Below, one piece after another: positions 45,063 through 55,400 of a stretch of DNA of 64,000 nucleotides. The notes below the pieces were generated by a model. The model did not search any database. It worked only from the letters and a program-made list of their open reading frames with translations, and was not told the origin of the DNA. The stretch is taken from positions 62,001 to 126,000 of the forward strand of contig NZ_CP049056.1 of assembly GCF_011044155.1 (NCBI RefSeq), read 5' to 3'. The stretch is from Pikeienuella piscinae. GTDB lineage: Bacteria > Pseudomonadota > Alphaproteobacteria > Rhodobacterales > Rhodobacteraceae. Position 1 is the stretch's first letter; each line of letters opens with the position of its first letter. The translations under genes and the position numbers were made by a program.

Positions 45063-46373
45063 CTAGAATTCGTACACGACCGAGAGCGCCCCGGTCAGGT
45101 TGTCGAAGTCGAAATTGGGGATGTCGGAGTTTCGGTTGAAGTAATCCGCGTCGAGCCGGATGCCGAACCCTTCCTGGATGCGGAAGAGATGCGCGGCGCC
45201 GATGTTGAACTCCGTATCGTCGCGGCTGCGGGTCGGATCAACCACGGGGTCGGGATCGTCATAGTAGCGCTTGGTCACGCGGGCGTGGCCGGACAGCGTC
45301 CATAGCCCGTCCACCATGTCGATTCCCGGCGCATAGGAATAGTCGGCGGCGGCGCGAAGGCCGATTTCCTGATTGTCGTAGTCATTGCTGTCGGTGAATT
45401 CCGCGGCTGCGAAAAGGCCGCCGCTGACCTGCACTCCGGGCGCCGCGCGCAACGTCCCGCCCAGCTCCGCGCCGAGGACGAAACTGTCGAAATCGCTGAG
45501 GCCGTTGTGAAATTCGCGCCGGTCGACGCCGAGTCGGCCGAACGCGGCGAAGGTGTCGTTGACCGGCAGCCCGCCGTCGACGCCGACGCCGAACTCGCTG
45601 TAGAGCGCGTCGTTCGAGACGCGCGAGTGGCCAAGCCTGATGAACGGTCGGGCTTTCGGCCCATAGGCGCTGTTGTCGAGCGAGAGCCGCGGCCCGGTGG
45701 TGAAGGCCACGACATCCACGTCGCCGTCCGTCTCGTCGAAATAGTGCAGCGAATACGCGCCGAACTCGGTGATCAGCGCGTCGGTGTTCGAGCCGCCGAG
45801 ATCGTAGGTATGACGAAGGCCCAGCGTCGCACGCACGCCGAAATCGGGCTGCGAGGTCGCGGAGCTCGGAATCAGCGCCGGCAACCCGAGGAAGGAGATC
45901 AGCTCATCCTTCGGTCCGAGATTGGCGTTGGTGGAGTAGGCGAGGCCGAATCCGGCGACGCCGGTGAGCCGGGACGTCTGGGTCCGCGCCTCGATCTCCT
46001 CGAGATAGAGCGCGGCGCGCGAGTCGAGATCGGGCGGCAGCCCGCCGGCGCGCGCAGCGCCGAAATGATATTCCGCGATCTTGTAGGAGCCGATGCGGAA
46101 ATAGGCGACGCCGAGTTCGAGATGCGTCAGCGGCTCGTCCGGCTCGTAGATCAGCGCCCGCTCCAGCGTTGCGATCGCGGCTTCGTAATCCTCGAGTTCG
46201 ACGGAGGTTCGCGCATAGGCGACCATCAGCTCCGGATCGGAAGGCTGAGCCAGCATCTGCTGATAGAGTTCCGCCTGTTGCGCGCGCAGCTGTTCGCTCT
46301 CATCCGCCATGGCCGCGCTTGCGACCGCGCATGAGGCGACACCCAAGAAAAAGTAAGAAACAACCCCCCGCAT
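45063..46373 (-). CDS. TPR-plus-beta-barrel outer-membrane protein
   Basis: This protein of about 436 residues has a signal peptide (MRGVVSYFFLGVASCAVASAAMA). Two or three TPR units follow (ELMVAYARTSVELEDYEAAIATLERALIYEPDEPLTHLELGVAYFRIG, about 35-110). From about residue 135 there is an outer-membrane barrel that ends in an aromatic residue (SVVYEF), the usual barrel terminus. The layout resembles surface lipoprotein assembly modifiers (SLAM) and porin-like TPR proteins. Start choice is uncertain: ATGs at 46373 and 46385 are both possible. It is the first gene of an operon with the FecR protein. Confidence 0.75.
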   Translation of the reverse strand: MRGVVSYFFLGVASCAVASAAMADESEQLRAQQAELYQQMLAQPSDPELMVAYARTSVELEDYEAAIATLERALIYEPDEPLTHLELGVAYFRIGSYKIAEYHFGAARAGGLPPDLDSRAALYLEEIEARTQTSRLTGVAGFGLAYSTNANLGPKDELISFLGLPALIPSSATSQPDFGVRATLGLRHTYDLGGSNTDALITEFGAYSLHYFDETDGDVDVVAFTTGPRLSLDNSAYGPKARPFIRLGHSRVSNDALYSEFGVGVDGGLPVNDTFAAFGRLGVDRREFHNGLSDFDSFVLGAELGGTLRAAPGVQVSGGLFAAAEFTDSNDYDNQEIGLRAAADYSYAPGIDMVDGLWTLSGHARVTKRYYDDPDPVVDPTRSRDDTEFNIGAAHLFRIQEGFGIRLDADYFNRNSDIPNFDFDNLTGALSVVYEF

Positions 46374-46417
46374 GGTCCCCACCATTGCTGCCAAATCACG
46401 CTACACCTAGCGAACGG

Positions 46418-46434
46418 ATTGACGCCGCGTCAAT
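46418..46434. promoter_or_regulatory. perfect inverted repeat between divergent genes
   Basis: ATTGACG-CCG-CGTCAAT is a perfect 7-bp inverted repeat with a three-base centre. It sits between the TPR-barrel gene (minus strand) and ppk2 (plus strand), 45 bases upstream of the barrel start. This is a good place for a regulator shared by the two. I cannot assign the protein that binds it. Confidence 0.5.
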
Positions 46435-46530
46435 GAAAATTCCCGGCTCCGCTATAAATTGCGGCGTGGCGCGTTACAAAAGCGTCGTCATTTTGTGGTT
46501 TGTTCCGCCGATGCCGTGAGAGGAGTGAAG

Positions 46531-47448
46531 ATGGACGAAATCGATGGCAAGGGGGCGATGGACTGGCTGCGCGCCGAACTCGCCGACACGCGCGACGAGG
46601 ATTACGAGATAGAGCTCGAGGATGTCGTGCTCAGCCGCCGGGTCAGACGCATATACGAAAAGGCGCATCCGCCCTCGCTGGAGCGGCGGGACTATTTCCA
46701 CGAGCTCCTTCGTCTCCAGTCCGAACTGATCAAGCTTCAGGACTGGGTCGCGCACGAGAAGAAGAAGGTGGTCGTGCTCTTCGAGGGCAGGGATGCGGCC
46801 GGCAAGGGCGGCGTCATCAAGCGGATCACTCAACGGCTCAATCCGCGCGTCTGCCGCGTCGTCGCGCTGCCGGCGCCGACCGAGCGCGAAAGCTCGCAAT
46901 GGTACTTCCAGCGCTACGTTCCGCACCTGCCGGCCGGGGGCGAGATCACGCTGTTCGACCGCTCCTGGTACAACCGCGCCGGCGTCGAGCGGGTGATGGG
47001 CTTCGCCACCGAAGCCGAGGTCGAGCAGTTCTTTCACGACGTGCCGGAGTTCGAGCGGATGCTGGTGCGCTCCGGCGTCATCCTGGTGAAATACTGGTTC
47101 TCGATCACCGACGAGGAGCAGCAGTTGCGGTTCCTGATCCGCATTCACGATCCGATGAAGCAATGGAAGCTTTCGCCCATGGATCTCCAGGCCCGCGTGC
47201 GCTGGGAGCAATACACTAAGGCGAAGGAGGAGATGCTGATCCGGACGAGCATCCCCGAAGCGCCATGGCATATCGTCGAGGGCAACGACAAGAAGCGCGC
47301 CCGGCTGAACTGCATCGACCATCTGCTGACGCAGGTGCCTTACGGCCCGATCGCGCAGGAGGAGGTCACGCTTCCGGAGCGGGTGCATAACCCCGAATAC
47401 GAGCGCCGCGTGTTGCCTGACGAACTCTATGTGCCGAAGAAATATTGA
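46531..47448 (+). CDS. ppk2: polyphosphate kinase 2 family protein
   Basis: This 305-residue enzyme is a PPK2-family kinase that moves phosphate between polyphosphate and nucleotides. Walker A is GRDAAGKGG (86-94); LFDRSWYNRAGVE supplies the lid and Walker B aspartate. ERESSQWYFQRYVPHLPAGGE and FLIRIHDPMKQWKLSPMD are family landmarks. One PPK2 domain of this size fits the one-domain class acting on nucleoside diphosphates. ATG 46531 follows AGAGGAG at 46519-46525. It is divergent from the barrel gene, with the CDGSH gene next on the same strand. Confidence 0.9.
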   Translation: MDEIDGKGAMDWLRAELADTRDEDYEIELEDVVLSRRVRRIYEKAHPPSLERRDYFHELLRLQSELIKLQDWVAHEKKKVVVLFEGRDAAGKGGVIKRITQRLNPRVCRVVALPAPTERESSQWYFQRYVPHLPAGGEITLFDRSWYNRAGVERVMGFATEAEVEQFFHDVPEFERMLVRSGVILVKYWFSITDEEQQLRFLIRIHDPMKQWKLSPMDLQARVRWEQYTKAKEEMLIRTSIPEAPWHIVEGNDKKRARLNCIDHLLTQVPYGPIAQEEVTLPERVHNPEYERRVLPDELYVPKKY

Positions 47449-47507
47449 GGGCTGGCGGCGCGCCGCCGGCGCGCTATGATTCACGGCGAGCCAGCAGGGA
47501 GCCAGCC

Positions 47508-47750
47508 ATGCCAGAACCGTCCGTTGTCGCCCGGAAGGGACCGTTTCCCGTCGAAGTCGAGGCCGGAAAGTCCTATTTCTGGTGCGCGTGCGGGCGGTCG
47601 GCGAAGCAACCCTTTTGCGACGGAAGCCACAAGGACACCGGGCTGGTCCCGGTGAAGTTCACGGCGGAGGACTCCGGCAAGGTGTTCTTCTGCGGCTGCA
47701 AGCAGACCGGAAACGGCGTTCTCTGCGACGGGACGCACGCGAAGCTCTGA
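47508..47750 (+). CDS. CDGSH-type iron-sulfur protein
   Basis: This 80-residue protein has two CDGSH motifs, CACGRSAKQPFCDGSH and CGCKQTGNGVLCDGTH. Each would bind a [2Fe-2S] cluster through three Cys and one His. The family acts in electron or cluster transfer, with poorly known partners. ATG 47508 is preceded by GCAGGGAG; an open frame to 47445 is unlikely. It lies 59 bases after ppk2, possibly in the same transcript. 150 bases without a gene follow. Confidence 0.87.
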   Translation: MPEPSVVARKGPFPVEVEAGKSYFWCACGRSAKQPFCDGSHKDTGLVPVKFTAEDSGKVFFCGCKQTGNGVLCDGTHAKL

Positions 47751-47900
47751 GCCGCCGAGGCTGGCGCCGTGGGGCGTTGGCGCGGCTGGCGGAACACCGC
47801 GAAGCGCGAACCGGGGGATGACATTCGTGGGAAAAACCCAATAGAATAAAGGGTAGGCCGCGTTCGGCGGCGACGAGGGGGGCGCCGGCTCCATGGCCTG

Positions 47901-49919
47901 GTGAGCGCGAACACCGCCGATGACGGGCCGCGCCGGCCGCGGTCCGGCGCGGGGCTGCGGGGGCTGCTGGAGCGGGCGCTATGGGCGGTCGCCGCGGCGG
48001 CGCTTTCTTCGGCGATCGTGCTCTTCGCGTTCCGCTCCATCCCGCCCCTCATCGCGCTCGAAACCCAACTCAACGACATCCAGCGGGTGCTCATCGCCCC
48101 GCGCGAGGCGGCGCAGGACCCACGCGTCACCATCGTCGCGCTTACGGAAGAGACCCTGGTCCGCTTTCCCTATCGCTCGCCCGTCGATCGCGGCTATCTC
48201 GCCCGGTTGATGCGGGCGCTGGCCGAGGCGGGGGTGCGCGCTGTTGTCCTCGACATCCTTTTCGACCAGCCTTCGGAGCCGGCCAAGGACCGGGCGCTGA
48301 TTTCGGCGATCCGCGATTTTCCCGGCCCGGTAATCGCCGCCTGGGGCGACCAGCGGTCCGGGCTGATTGAAGCGCAGCGCGAATATCTGAGCTGGTTCGC
48401 CGCGGAGAGCGGGCTGGTTCTCGGCTTCGCGAACGTCATCACCGACGATGACGGGGTGGTCCGGCGATTCGCCACGCGGCTGCCGGGGATCGACCGGGCG
48501 TCGCTGTCGGGCGCGGCGGCGCTGGCCATCGGCGGCGGGGAGCCGATGCGGGAGGGCGTGATCGACTGGCGCGCGCCGAAGACCGCGAACGCGACGCTCT
48601 TTCAGCAGTTGCCCTCGCTTCGCGTCACCGATCCGCCCAGCGAGGCGGTGCGCGATATTCTCTACCGGACGCTCGAGGGTCGGGTGGTGTTCGTCGGCGC
48701 CGATCTGGAGCAGACGGACCGTCACCAGACGCCGCTCGGGGTCGATCCGGCGAACCGGCGCACAATACCTGGCGTGGCGATCCAGGCGACGGTGTTCACG
48801 CAGCTTCTCGACGGGCGCGCGCCGCCGAACGCGCCACCCTGGCTCGTGGCGACGATCGTCGCCGCGCTCGCGATGGTCGGCGCCGGGTTCGGCCTCGCAC
48901 GTTGGGATCTGGTCTGGAAGGCGGCCGCGACGCTGGCCGTGCTAGTCGGCTATCTCGCGCTCGTCTACGGGCTGGCGCTCCGGGGCGCTCAGTTCCTGCC
49001 GACAGCGCCGGCGGTCGCCGCGGTGTTTCTCAGTTCGCTCCTCGCGATCAGCCTCGACAGCGTGCTGACCCAGCGCAAGCAGCGGCTGATCCGGCGCGCC
49101 TTCTCGCATTACCTCGCGCCGGCGATGGTCGATCAGCTTGCGGAGGATCCGGAGGCGTTGCGGCTCGGCGGCGACAGGCGCGAGATTTCGCTCATATTCA
49201 CGGATATCGAGGGATTCACGACGATGAGCGAGGAGCTGCCGCCCGATCAGCTCACCCGGCTTCTGAACGACTATTTCAATGCGATGAGCGAGGTGATCAT
49301 GCGCCATGGCGGCGCTATCGACAAGTTCATCGGCGACGCCGTGGTCGCGCATTTCGGTTCCCCGAGGCCGTTGGCCGATCACGCGCTGAAGGCGCTGCTC
49401 TGCGCCGAAGAACTTGATCGCGTGGCGGAGGCGTTTCGGCGGCAAAACGCCCATCTCGGGCTCGGCGTCACCCGGATCGGGGTGCATACCGGCGTCGCGA
49501 CGGTGGGTAATTTCGGCGGCCGCGCGCGGTTTGACTACACCGCGATGGGCGATGCGGTGAACACCGCTTCGCGGCTCGAGGACGCGAACAAACGCTATGG
49601 CACGCGCGTCGCGATCAGCCGCGAGACCGTCGACGCCGCCGCAGCGGGCGGCGCCCCCCTGCCGCTCCTTCTCTCGATCGGGCAGATCCGGCTGAAGGGA
49701 AAATCGCAGCCGGTCACCGTCTTCGCGCTCGACGCGGAGGCGGATGCGGATTTCGTCGCGGCCTACGAGGCCGCCTTCGCGTTGATCGAGACCGACCCGC
49801 CAAAGGCGCGGACGGCCTTCGAGGAGATGCTGCGCGCGCGGCCGGGCGCCGCGCTGCCGCGCTGGCATCTCGGCCGGCTACGGCAGGGCGAGACCGGCGT
49901 GCTGATCGACGACCTCTGA
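47901..49919 (+). CDS. CHASE2-domain adenylate cyclase
   Basis: This 672-residue membrane sensor has an N-terminal helix (about 28-46) and an extracytoplasmic CHASE2 domain (about 60-300, with VLDILFDQPS and VFVGADLEQTDRHQTPLG). Three more helices (about 310-380) lead to a cytoplasmic class III cyclase. FTDIEGFTTMSEEL and KFIGDAVVAHFG carry the two metal aspartates, and RFDYTAMGDAVNTASRLE supplies the adenine-binding aspartate and the dimer Asn/Arg. It likely makes cAMP in response to an external cue. The start at GTG 47901 is the only one that fits; the neighbouring ATG is followed by a stop. CHASE2 cyclases often sit beside FecR-domain proteins. Confidence 0.87.
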   Translation: MSANTADDGPRRPRSGAGLRGLLERALWAVAAAALSSAIVLFAFRSIPPLIALETQLNDIQRVLIAPREAAQDPRVTIVALTEETLVRFPYRSPVDRGYLARLMRALAEAGVRAVVLDILFDQPSEPAKDRALISAIRDFPGPVIAAWGDQRSGLIEAQREYLSWFAAESGLVLGFANVITDDDGVVRRFATRLPGIDRASLSGAAALAIGGGEPMREGVIDWRAPKTANATLFQQLPSLRVTDPPSEAVRDILYRTLEGRVVFVGADLEQTDRHQTPLGVDPANRRTIPGVAIQATVFTQLLDGRAPPNAPPWLVATIVAALAMVGAGFGLARWDLVWKAAATLAVLVGYLALVYGLALRGAQFLPTAPAVAAVFLSSLLAISLDSVLTQRKQRLIRRAFSHYLAPAMVDQLAEDPEALRLGGDRREISLIFTDIEGFTTMSEELPPDQLTRLLNDYFNAMSEVIMRHGGAIDKFIGDAVVAHFGSPRPLADHALKALLCAEELDRVAEAFRRQNAHLGLGVTRIGVHTGVATVGNFGGRARFDYTAMGDAVNTASRLEDANKRYGTRVAISRETVDAAAAGGAPLPLLLSIGQIRLKGKSQPVTVFALDAEADADFVAAYEAAFALIETDPPKARTAFEEMLRARPGAALPRWHLGRLRQGETGVLIDDL

Positions 49920-50114
49920 CACCGCCGGCCGGGCGCGCCCGCGCTGGCCACCGGTCGCCGATTGCGCTAGGGTTTCACCGAATTGAAGTGTTTGGCGTCC
50001 GGCGTTTTTTCGCAGCGTGTATTTCTTCATTTTTCAGTGCCGTCGCGGCGCCTACATGAATAGTGCGAAGCCGTCTCTTAAGCGAGGCGGTCGAAAGCGG
50101 GGAGGGGCCGAACC

Positions 50115-50456
50115 ATGGATCGTCGAATGCGATGCTTGGGAACGATCGCGGTTTTGGCGCTGGCAGGCGCGTCCGCCATGGCCGCGGACGTGGTGATCCT
50201 TGATAGTTCCGTCGGCGCACTGGGCGCGGGCGCGGTCGTCGACGAGGCGCAGCCGGTTTCGATCCCGGCGGGCGCCAGCGTGACGATGATCATGGCAAAT
50301 GGCGAGACACGGCTTGTCGAGGGGCCGTATAGCGGGCCGCTCGCCGCGGCGACAGGCCGGTCCGGCGGCGCGGCCTCGGCGTTGACCGCGAGCCGGGGCG
50401 GCGAGACTCGCGTGCTCGGCGCTGTTCGCGCGCCGAAATGGGAACTCACTGAATAA
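50115..50456 (+). CDS. small exported FecR-like protein ahead of the TPS genes
   Basis: This 113-residue protein has a signal peptide (MDRRMRCLGTIAVLALAGASAMA) and a short beta-rich mature part. SIPAGASVTMIMANGETRLVEGPYSGPL resembles the repeated strands of FecR-like domains. I do not recognise a named family. It is 221 bases upstream of the TpsB start, on the same strand, and may be a periplasmic accessory of that system. The 195 bases before it are comparatively AT-rich and probably hold its promoter. Confidence 0.6.
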   Translation: MDRRMRCLGTIAVLALAGASAMAADVVILDSSVGALGAGAVVDEAQPVSIPAGASVTMIMANGETRLVEGPYSGPLAAATGRSGGAASALTASRGGETRVLGAVRAPKWELTE

Positions 50457-50677
50457 ATTTTGCTCGATCGGCGGTCTGCTCTTCAATCGCTGCAAGTGAT
50501 TGGGCGTGGGCGACTGCGCGCATTCTCGGGAATGCTTGAAGAAATATCGACTTTGATAAGAGTTCTTGTTAACTTATCGCCGTGCCGTGGGATGCGGCGC
50601 AGCGATATTCTGCGGTATTGCGCCGCGTCGCCGCCGGGGGGTGGCCGTTGTCCGATGGGGTTGGGACGAGGACGGCG

Positions 50678-52405
50678 ATGCTCGGAGTCGCGCTCTGGGC
50701 CGGCTTCGCACACCCGGCGTTCGCCCAGACGGCGGTTCAGGAAATTATGGCGCGGCGAAACGCGGATCGCAGAGACGAGCCGTCGCCACTGACCGAGCCG
50801 CGGGTGAAATTCACCTCGCAGCGTGCGCCCTCTAACGCCGAGGACATCCTGTTCGTACTGAACGCGGTCGAGCTCCACGGCGCCACTGCTTTCGATTTCG
50901 ATGCGCTTGCAGCGCTTTACGGCGAAGAAATCGGGCGGAGGGTGACGCTGACGCAGGTTTTCGAAATCGCCGCCCGGATACAGGACCTCTACCGTGAGTC
51001 CGGCTTCATCTTCACGCGCGTTCTTGTTCCTGCGCAGGCGATTGAGGGCGGGGCGGTTCGGCTCGAAATCATCGAAGCGCGAATTGACGGCGTTCAGATC
51101 GAGGAGCCGGAAGGCCCCGTGGGGCCGGCGCGGAAGCTGGTCGAGCGCATGATCGCGCCGCTGGTCGGGGTTCTGAACCCGACCGACGCGTTGCTGGAGC
51201 GGACGATTCTGAACGTGAACGAGTTGCCGGGCGTGACGCGTGCGACGGTCGTTCCGCAGCCGTCAGGCCCGGAATCGCGGGGCGGACTGGTGCTGCATGT
51301 CAATGTCGAACGCGACCCGTTCGAAGGTGTTTTCTACGCCGACAACAGGCAGAGCCCGGCGATCGGGCGGGGCGTCATCGGCGGAACGATCGGGTTCAAC
51401 TCGTACAGCGAATGGGCGGATACGACCTCCATCTCGATCTTCAACTCGTTCGATGTGTTGTCAGACAAGATTCCGGAAACCGGCGAAACCGACGCGGGCG
51501 GCGATTTCGACGAGCGTACGACCGTGCTGGTCGCTCACCAGCGGGCGGTCGGGACCGACGGTTTGACGCTTCAGGCCACGGCGCTCTACAGCCGCACAAG
51601 GCCCGGCGACGAGATAAAGAAGATCGGCATCCAGGGGCGGCAGGTCCAGGCGACGATCGGGCTTACCTATCCTCTCGTCCGCTCGCGGGCGTTCGAGTTG
51701 AACGGCGGGCTCGGCCTCGAATATCTCGATTCGCAGACCGATATCTCCAATGGCGTGTTCCGGGTGTCGGACGACCGGCAGCGCGTCGGCGTGGCGCGCA
51801 TTGACGGGGTCTACCGCGATCCGCTCGGCTACACGACATTCGCGGCCTCGCTTCGGCAGGGGTTCGATGTTCTGAACGCAACCGCGCCCGACGATCTTGA
51901 GCGAAGCCGTTTCGATGGCCGGAGCGTGTTCACGCTGGCGCGCGCCGAGGCCGAACGGCTTCTGATCGTGAATGACGATCTCAATGCCTATTTTCAGATC
52001 GGCGGGCAGTATTCCCTGACGCCGCTTCTCGCGGCGGAGGAATTCGCGATTGGCGGCATCACTTTCGGGCGTGGGTACGACCCGTCGGAGTTCACCGGCG
52101 ACAACGGCGTCGGCGTAACCGGCGAGCTGCGTTACGTGAGCGACCTGAACCTTTACGACGTTGCATTCACGATGGAGACCTACGGCTTCGGCGATTACGG
52201 CGTGGTCTGGAATCTCGGCAACGGCGAGCCGCGAATGCAGCGCCTGATTTCGGCCGGCGGCGGGGTGCGGCTCTACCTCCCCGAGCAGGTGTTCGTGGAG
52301 GCGGAGCTGGCGTTCCCGGCCAACCAGCCGCTGACGAGGGTCGGCCCGGACGGCGAGCAGATCACCGGCCCGCGTTTCTTCCTGACCCTGTCGAAGCGGT
52401 TCTAG
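50678..52405 (+). CDS. TpsB two-partner secretion outer-membrane transporter
   Basis: This 575-residue protein exports the adjacent TpsA across the outer membrane. A signal peptide (MLGVALWAGFAHPAFAQ) leads to POTRA-type repeats (about 54-210), including LTQVFEIAARIQDLYRESGFIFTRVLVPAQ. A 16-strand barrel then follows, with the conserved L6 motif FGRGY (R465) needed for secretion in FhaC-type transporters and a terminal phenylalanine (LTLSKRF). I prefer ATG 50678 because it begins the signal peptide; an in-frame GTG at 50582 could add an extended signal. It lies four bases ahead of tpsA. Confidence 0.9.
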   Translation: MLGVALWAGFAHPAFAQTAVQEIMARRNADRRDEPSPLTEPRVKFTSQRAPSNAEDILFVLNAVELHGATAFDFDALAALYGEEIGRRVTLTQVFEIAARIQDLYRESGFIFTRVLVPAQAIEGGAVRLEIIEARIDGVQIEEPEGPVGPARKLVERMIAPLVGVLNPTDALLERTILNVNELPGVTRATVVPQPSGPESRGGLVLHVNVERDPFEGVFYADNRQSPAIGRGVIGGTIGFNSYSEWADTTSISIFNSFDVLSDKIPETGETDAGGDFDERTTVLVAHQRAVGTDGLTLQATALYSRTRPGDEIKKIGIQGRQVQATIGLTYPLVRSRAFELNGGLGLEYLDSQTDISNGVFRVSDDRQRVGVARIDGVYRDPLGYTTFAASLRQGFDVLNATAPDDLERSRFDGRSVFTLARAEAERLLIVNDDLNAYFQIGGQYSLTPLLAAEEFAIGGITFGRGYDPSEFTGDNGVGVTGELRYVSDLNLYDVAFTMETYGFGDYGVVWNLGNGEPRMQRLISAGGGVRLYLPEQVFVEAELAFPANQPLTRVGPDGEQITGPRFFLTLSKRF

Positions 52406-52409
52406 GGCG

Positions 52410-55400
52410 ATGACGGCGCGGCGAGACGCGATGAGGGCGACCCGCCGCGCCACGCTCCTCCTGGCGCTCGCACTCGGGTTCCCCGGCGATGCGCCGGCCG
52501 GGCCGAAGGGTGGCGTGGTCGCGGCCGGCGACGCGCGGATCGCGACCAGGGGCGCGCGCACCACGATCACCCAGGGCTCCGACAAGGTGGTGATCGACTG
52601 GCGGAGCTTCGATATCGACGCGGGCGAAGCGGTGAAATTCCTGCAACCGGGCAAAGGCTCCATCGCGCTGAATCGCGTTCTCGACGTGCTGCCCACGAAT
52701 ATTCGCGGCCAGTTGCTCGCGAACGGATCGGTATGGATCGTGAACCGGAACGGCGTCACCTTTCACGCCGGCGCGATGGCCGATGTCGGCGGGTTGCTCG
52801 CGACCACCGCGGATATCTCCAATGCGGATTTCATGGCCGGCGACTACCGTTTCGACCGGCCGGGCGCGCCCGATGCGAAGATCGTCAATGAGGGGGAGAT
52901 CACCTTCGCCGAAGGGGGAGTCGCGGCCTTCGTCGCGCCGGGCGCCGAGAACCGCGGCGTCATCGCCGGCAAGGTCGGCAAGGTCGTGATCGCGGGCGCC
53001 GAGACCTTCGCTGTCGATCTCGCCGGAGACGGGTTCTACGCCTTCGCGCTGGAGGACGGCGCGGGCCGCGCTGGCAACACCGGCCGCATTCACAATCCCG
53101 GCGGTTACGTCCTGATCACGGCGACCTCCGCGAGCGGACTGGTCGACAGCCAGATCTCCGTCGGCGGCGTCGTCGAGGCGCAGACGGCGGAGAAGCGAGG
53201 CGGGCGGATCGTGCTCTCCGGCGATGGCGGCGTCGAGGTTTCCGGCGTTCTCGACGCCACGGGGGCCGCGCGGCGGGCGGCGGGCGGCGCTGTGGAGGTC
53301 GCGGGCGACAGGGTCCGGGTGGCGGAGAGCGCTTCCATCGACGTGACGGGCGCGGCGGGCGGCGGAGCGGTCGGCGTCGACGGCGCGCGCGTCCTTGTCG
53401 CGAAAGGCGCGACGATCCTGGCGAATGGTTCCGATGTGGGCGATGGCGGCGCGATCACGGTATGGTCGCGCGAGGCGACGGCCTTCTCGGGCCGGGTCGA
53501 GGCGCGCGGCGGCGCGGGCGGCGGCGATGGCGGGTTCGTGGAAATTTCTTCGGCGGGGCTTTTGCGGTTCGACGGCGCAGCGGATCTCTCCGCGCCGAAG
53601 GGCGCGCGCGGAGAGTTGCTTCTCGACCCCGTGAACATCGTGATCGGGGCGGCCGGCGCTGACGACGCGGAACTTGACGATAATGAAATCCTCTTTGGCG
53701 ACCTCGATGGCGAGATCGCGGATCTCACGCTGAGCGCGGCGGCTTTGAGCGCCGCGACCGCCGATGTGACCTTGCAGGCGACGAACGACATCACTGTGGA
53801 CGCCGCCGTATCCACCGGGTTCGGTCTGAGCCTTGAGGCGGGGCGCGACATCGTTCTCAACGCGGATATCGCCGCGGCGGCGCTGACGCTGAGGGCGGAC
53901 GCGGACTTCACCGTGACCGGCGGGCCGGCGGCTGACGGCGCGGGAACGATCCGGTTCAACGGCGGCGGGCTATCCGGGGCCGATGTGGCGCTTTTCGCGG
54001 GCGAGGCGCTTACGCTCGGGCGGATCGCGGCGACGGGCGAATTCGCGGTCGCGACCGCCGCGGGAGGGATCGCCCAGGGCGCGGGAACGGCGCTTTCCAT
54101 CGGCGGCGCGAGCGTGATCGACGCGCCCGGCCAGGCGGTGACGCTCGATGCGGCGGGAAACGATTTCGGCGGCGCCGTGGCGCTGAACGCCGGCGGCGTC
54201 GCGCTGGTCGATATGAACGAGGTGAACATCGGCGTCTCGGATGTCGCCAGCCTCGATGTCGGGGCGGGCGGCGCGATCGGCCAGAGCGGCGCGTTGACGG
54301 TCGCCGGGAATGCGGCGTTCGCGGCGACGGACGGGGCGGGGAATTTCGACATCACGCTCGCCCTCGCCAATGATTTCGGCGGGCGGGTGGACGCGGCCGG
54401 CGCCGCCGTGACGCTGAACGACATTTCGGCGCTTCGACTAGGCGCTATCTCGGCGCTGACGCTCGATGTCGCTGCGAGCGGCGCGCTGACCGATACGGCG
54501 GGCGCGGCGATTTCGGTCGCCGGAGCCGCCTCCTTCGCGGCGACGGGCGGCGGTGTTTTCGATCTGACGCTCGACAATGACGATTCTTCCGACCGCCACG
54601 GATTTGGCGGTGCGCTTTCGGCCGCCGGACGGGACGTGACGCTGATCGGCGCGGGCGGGATCCAGCTCGGCTCGGTTTCCACCGTCGCCTCGGGCGGCGG
54701 CGGGTCGCTCCTCGTCGGCGCGCGGGCGGGTTCGATCACCGATGGCGACGCCGGCGCGCTGCGCGTGGAGGGCGACGCCGCCTTCGAGGCGACCGGCGCC
54801 ATCCTTCTCGACAACGCCGGGCATGATTTCGACAGCGACGGGGCGGATGACGGGGCGGATGACGGGGCGCCGGGGCGGGATTTCGTGACATTCCTCGCGG
54901 GCGGCGCCGCCACGATCGTGGATTCGAGCGGGCTTTTCGTCTTCGACAGCGCAGCCATGGGCGACCTGACGCTCACCGCTGCGACGGGCGACCTGTCCCT
55001 CGCCGAAGTGACGGGGGCGGCGCTGGTCGGAACGGCCGAGGGGGGAATATCGGCCGTCGACATTAGCGCGTCCGGCGCAACGTTCGGCGGTGCGGGATCG
55101 GTCGCCGGCGCCGCCGTCGCCGGAGCGGGGGCCGTCGCGTTGGAGCGGGCGATCATCGGGCCTGGCGGCCTCGGCGCGGCCAGCGCGCGCGAGGTCGCGC
55201 TCAACGATGTCTTCGCCGATGGCGCGATCACGGTGCGCGCGCCGGTCCAGCGCTACGTCTATCTCCGCTCGGCCGGACTCGCCGCCGGGACGCCGGGCGA
55301 TTTCAACGAGGGGATCGCCGGGGCCGCCGGGGATATCGACTTGCTGACCCTCGACCGGATGCGTTTCGGCGGCGATATCGCCATCGCGGCGGGGGAGGTC

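Noticed and set aside
50582-50677. Extended N-terminus of TpsB from GTG 50582
   Set aside because: No ribosome site precedes it and the first 32 residues are not signal-like, whereas ATG 50678 begins a clean signal peptide. An extended TPS signal cannot be fully excluded.
53105-55231. 708-codon open frame antisense to tpsA, and other long antisense frames in the window
   Set aside because: High G+C produces long shadow frames. The product is low-complexity (Ser/Pro/Ala-rich), lacks domains and a ribosome site, and tpsA on the other strand is clearly the real gene.
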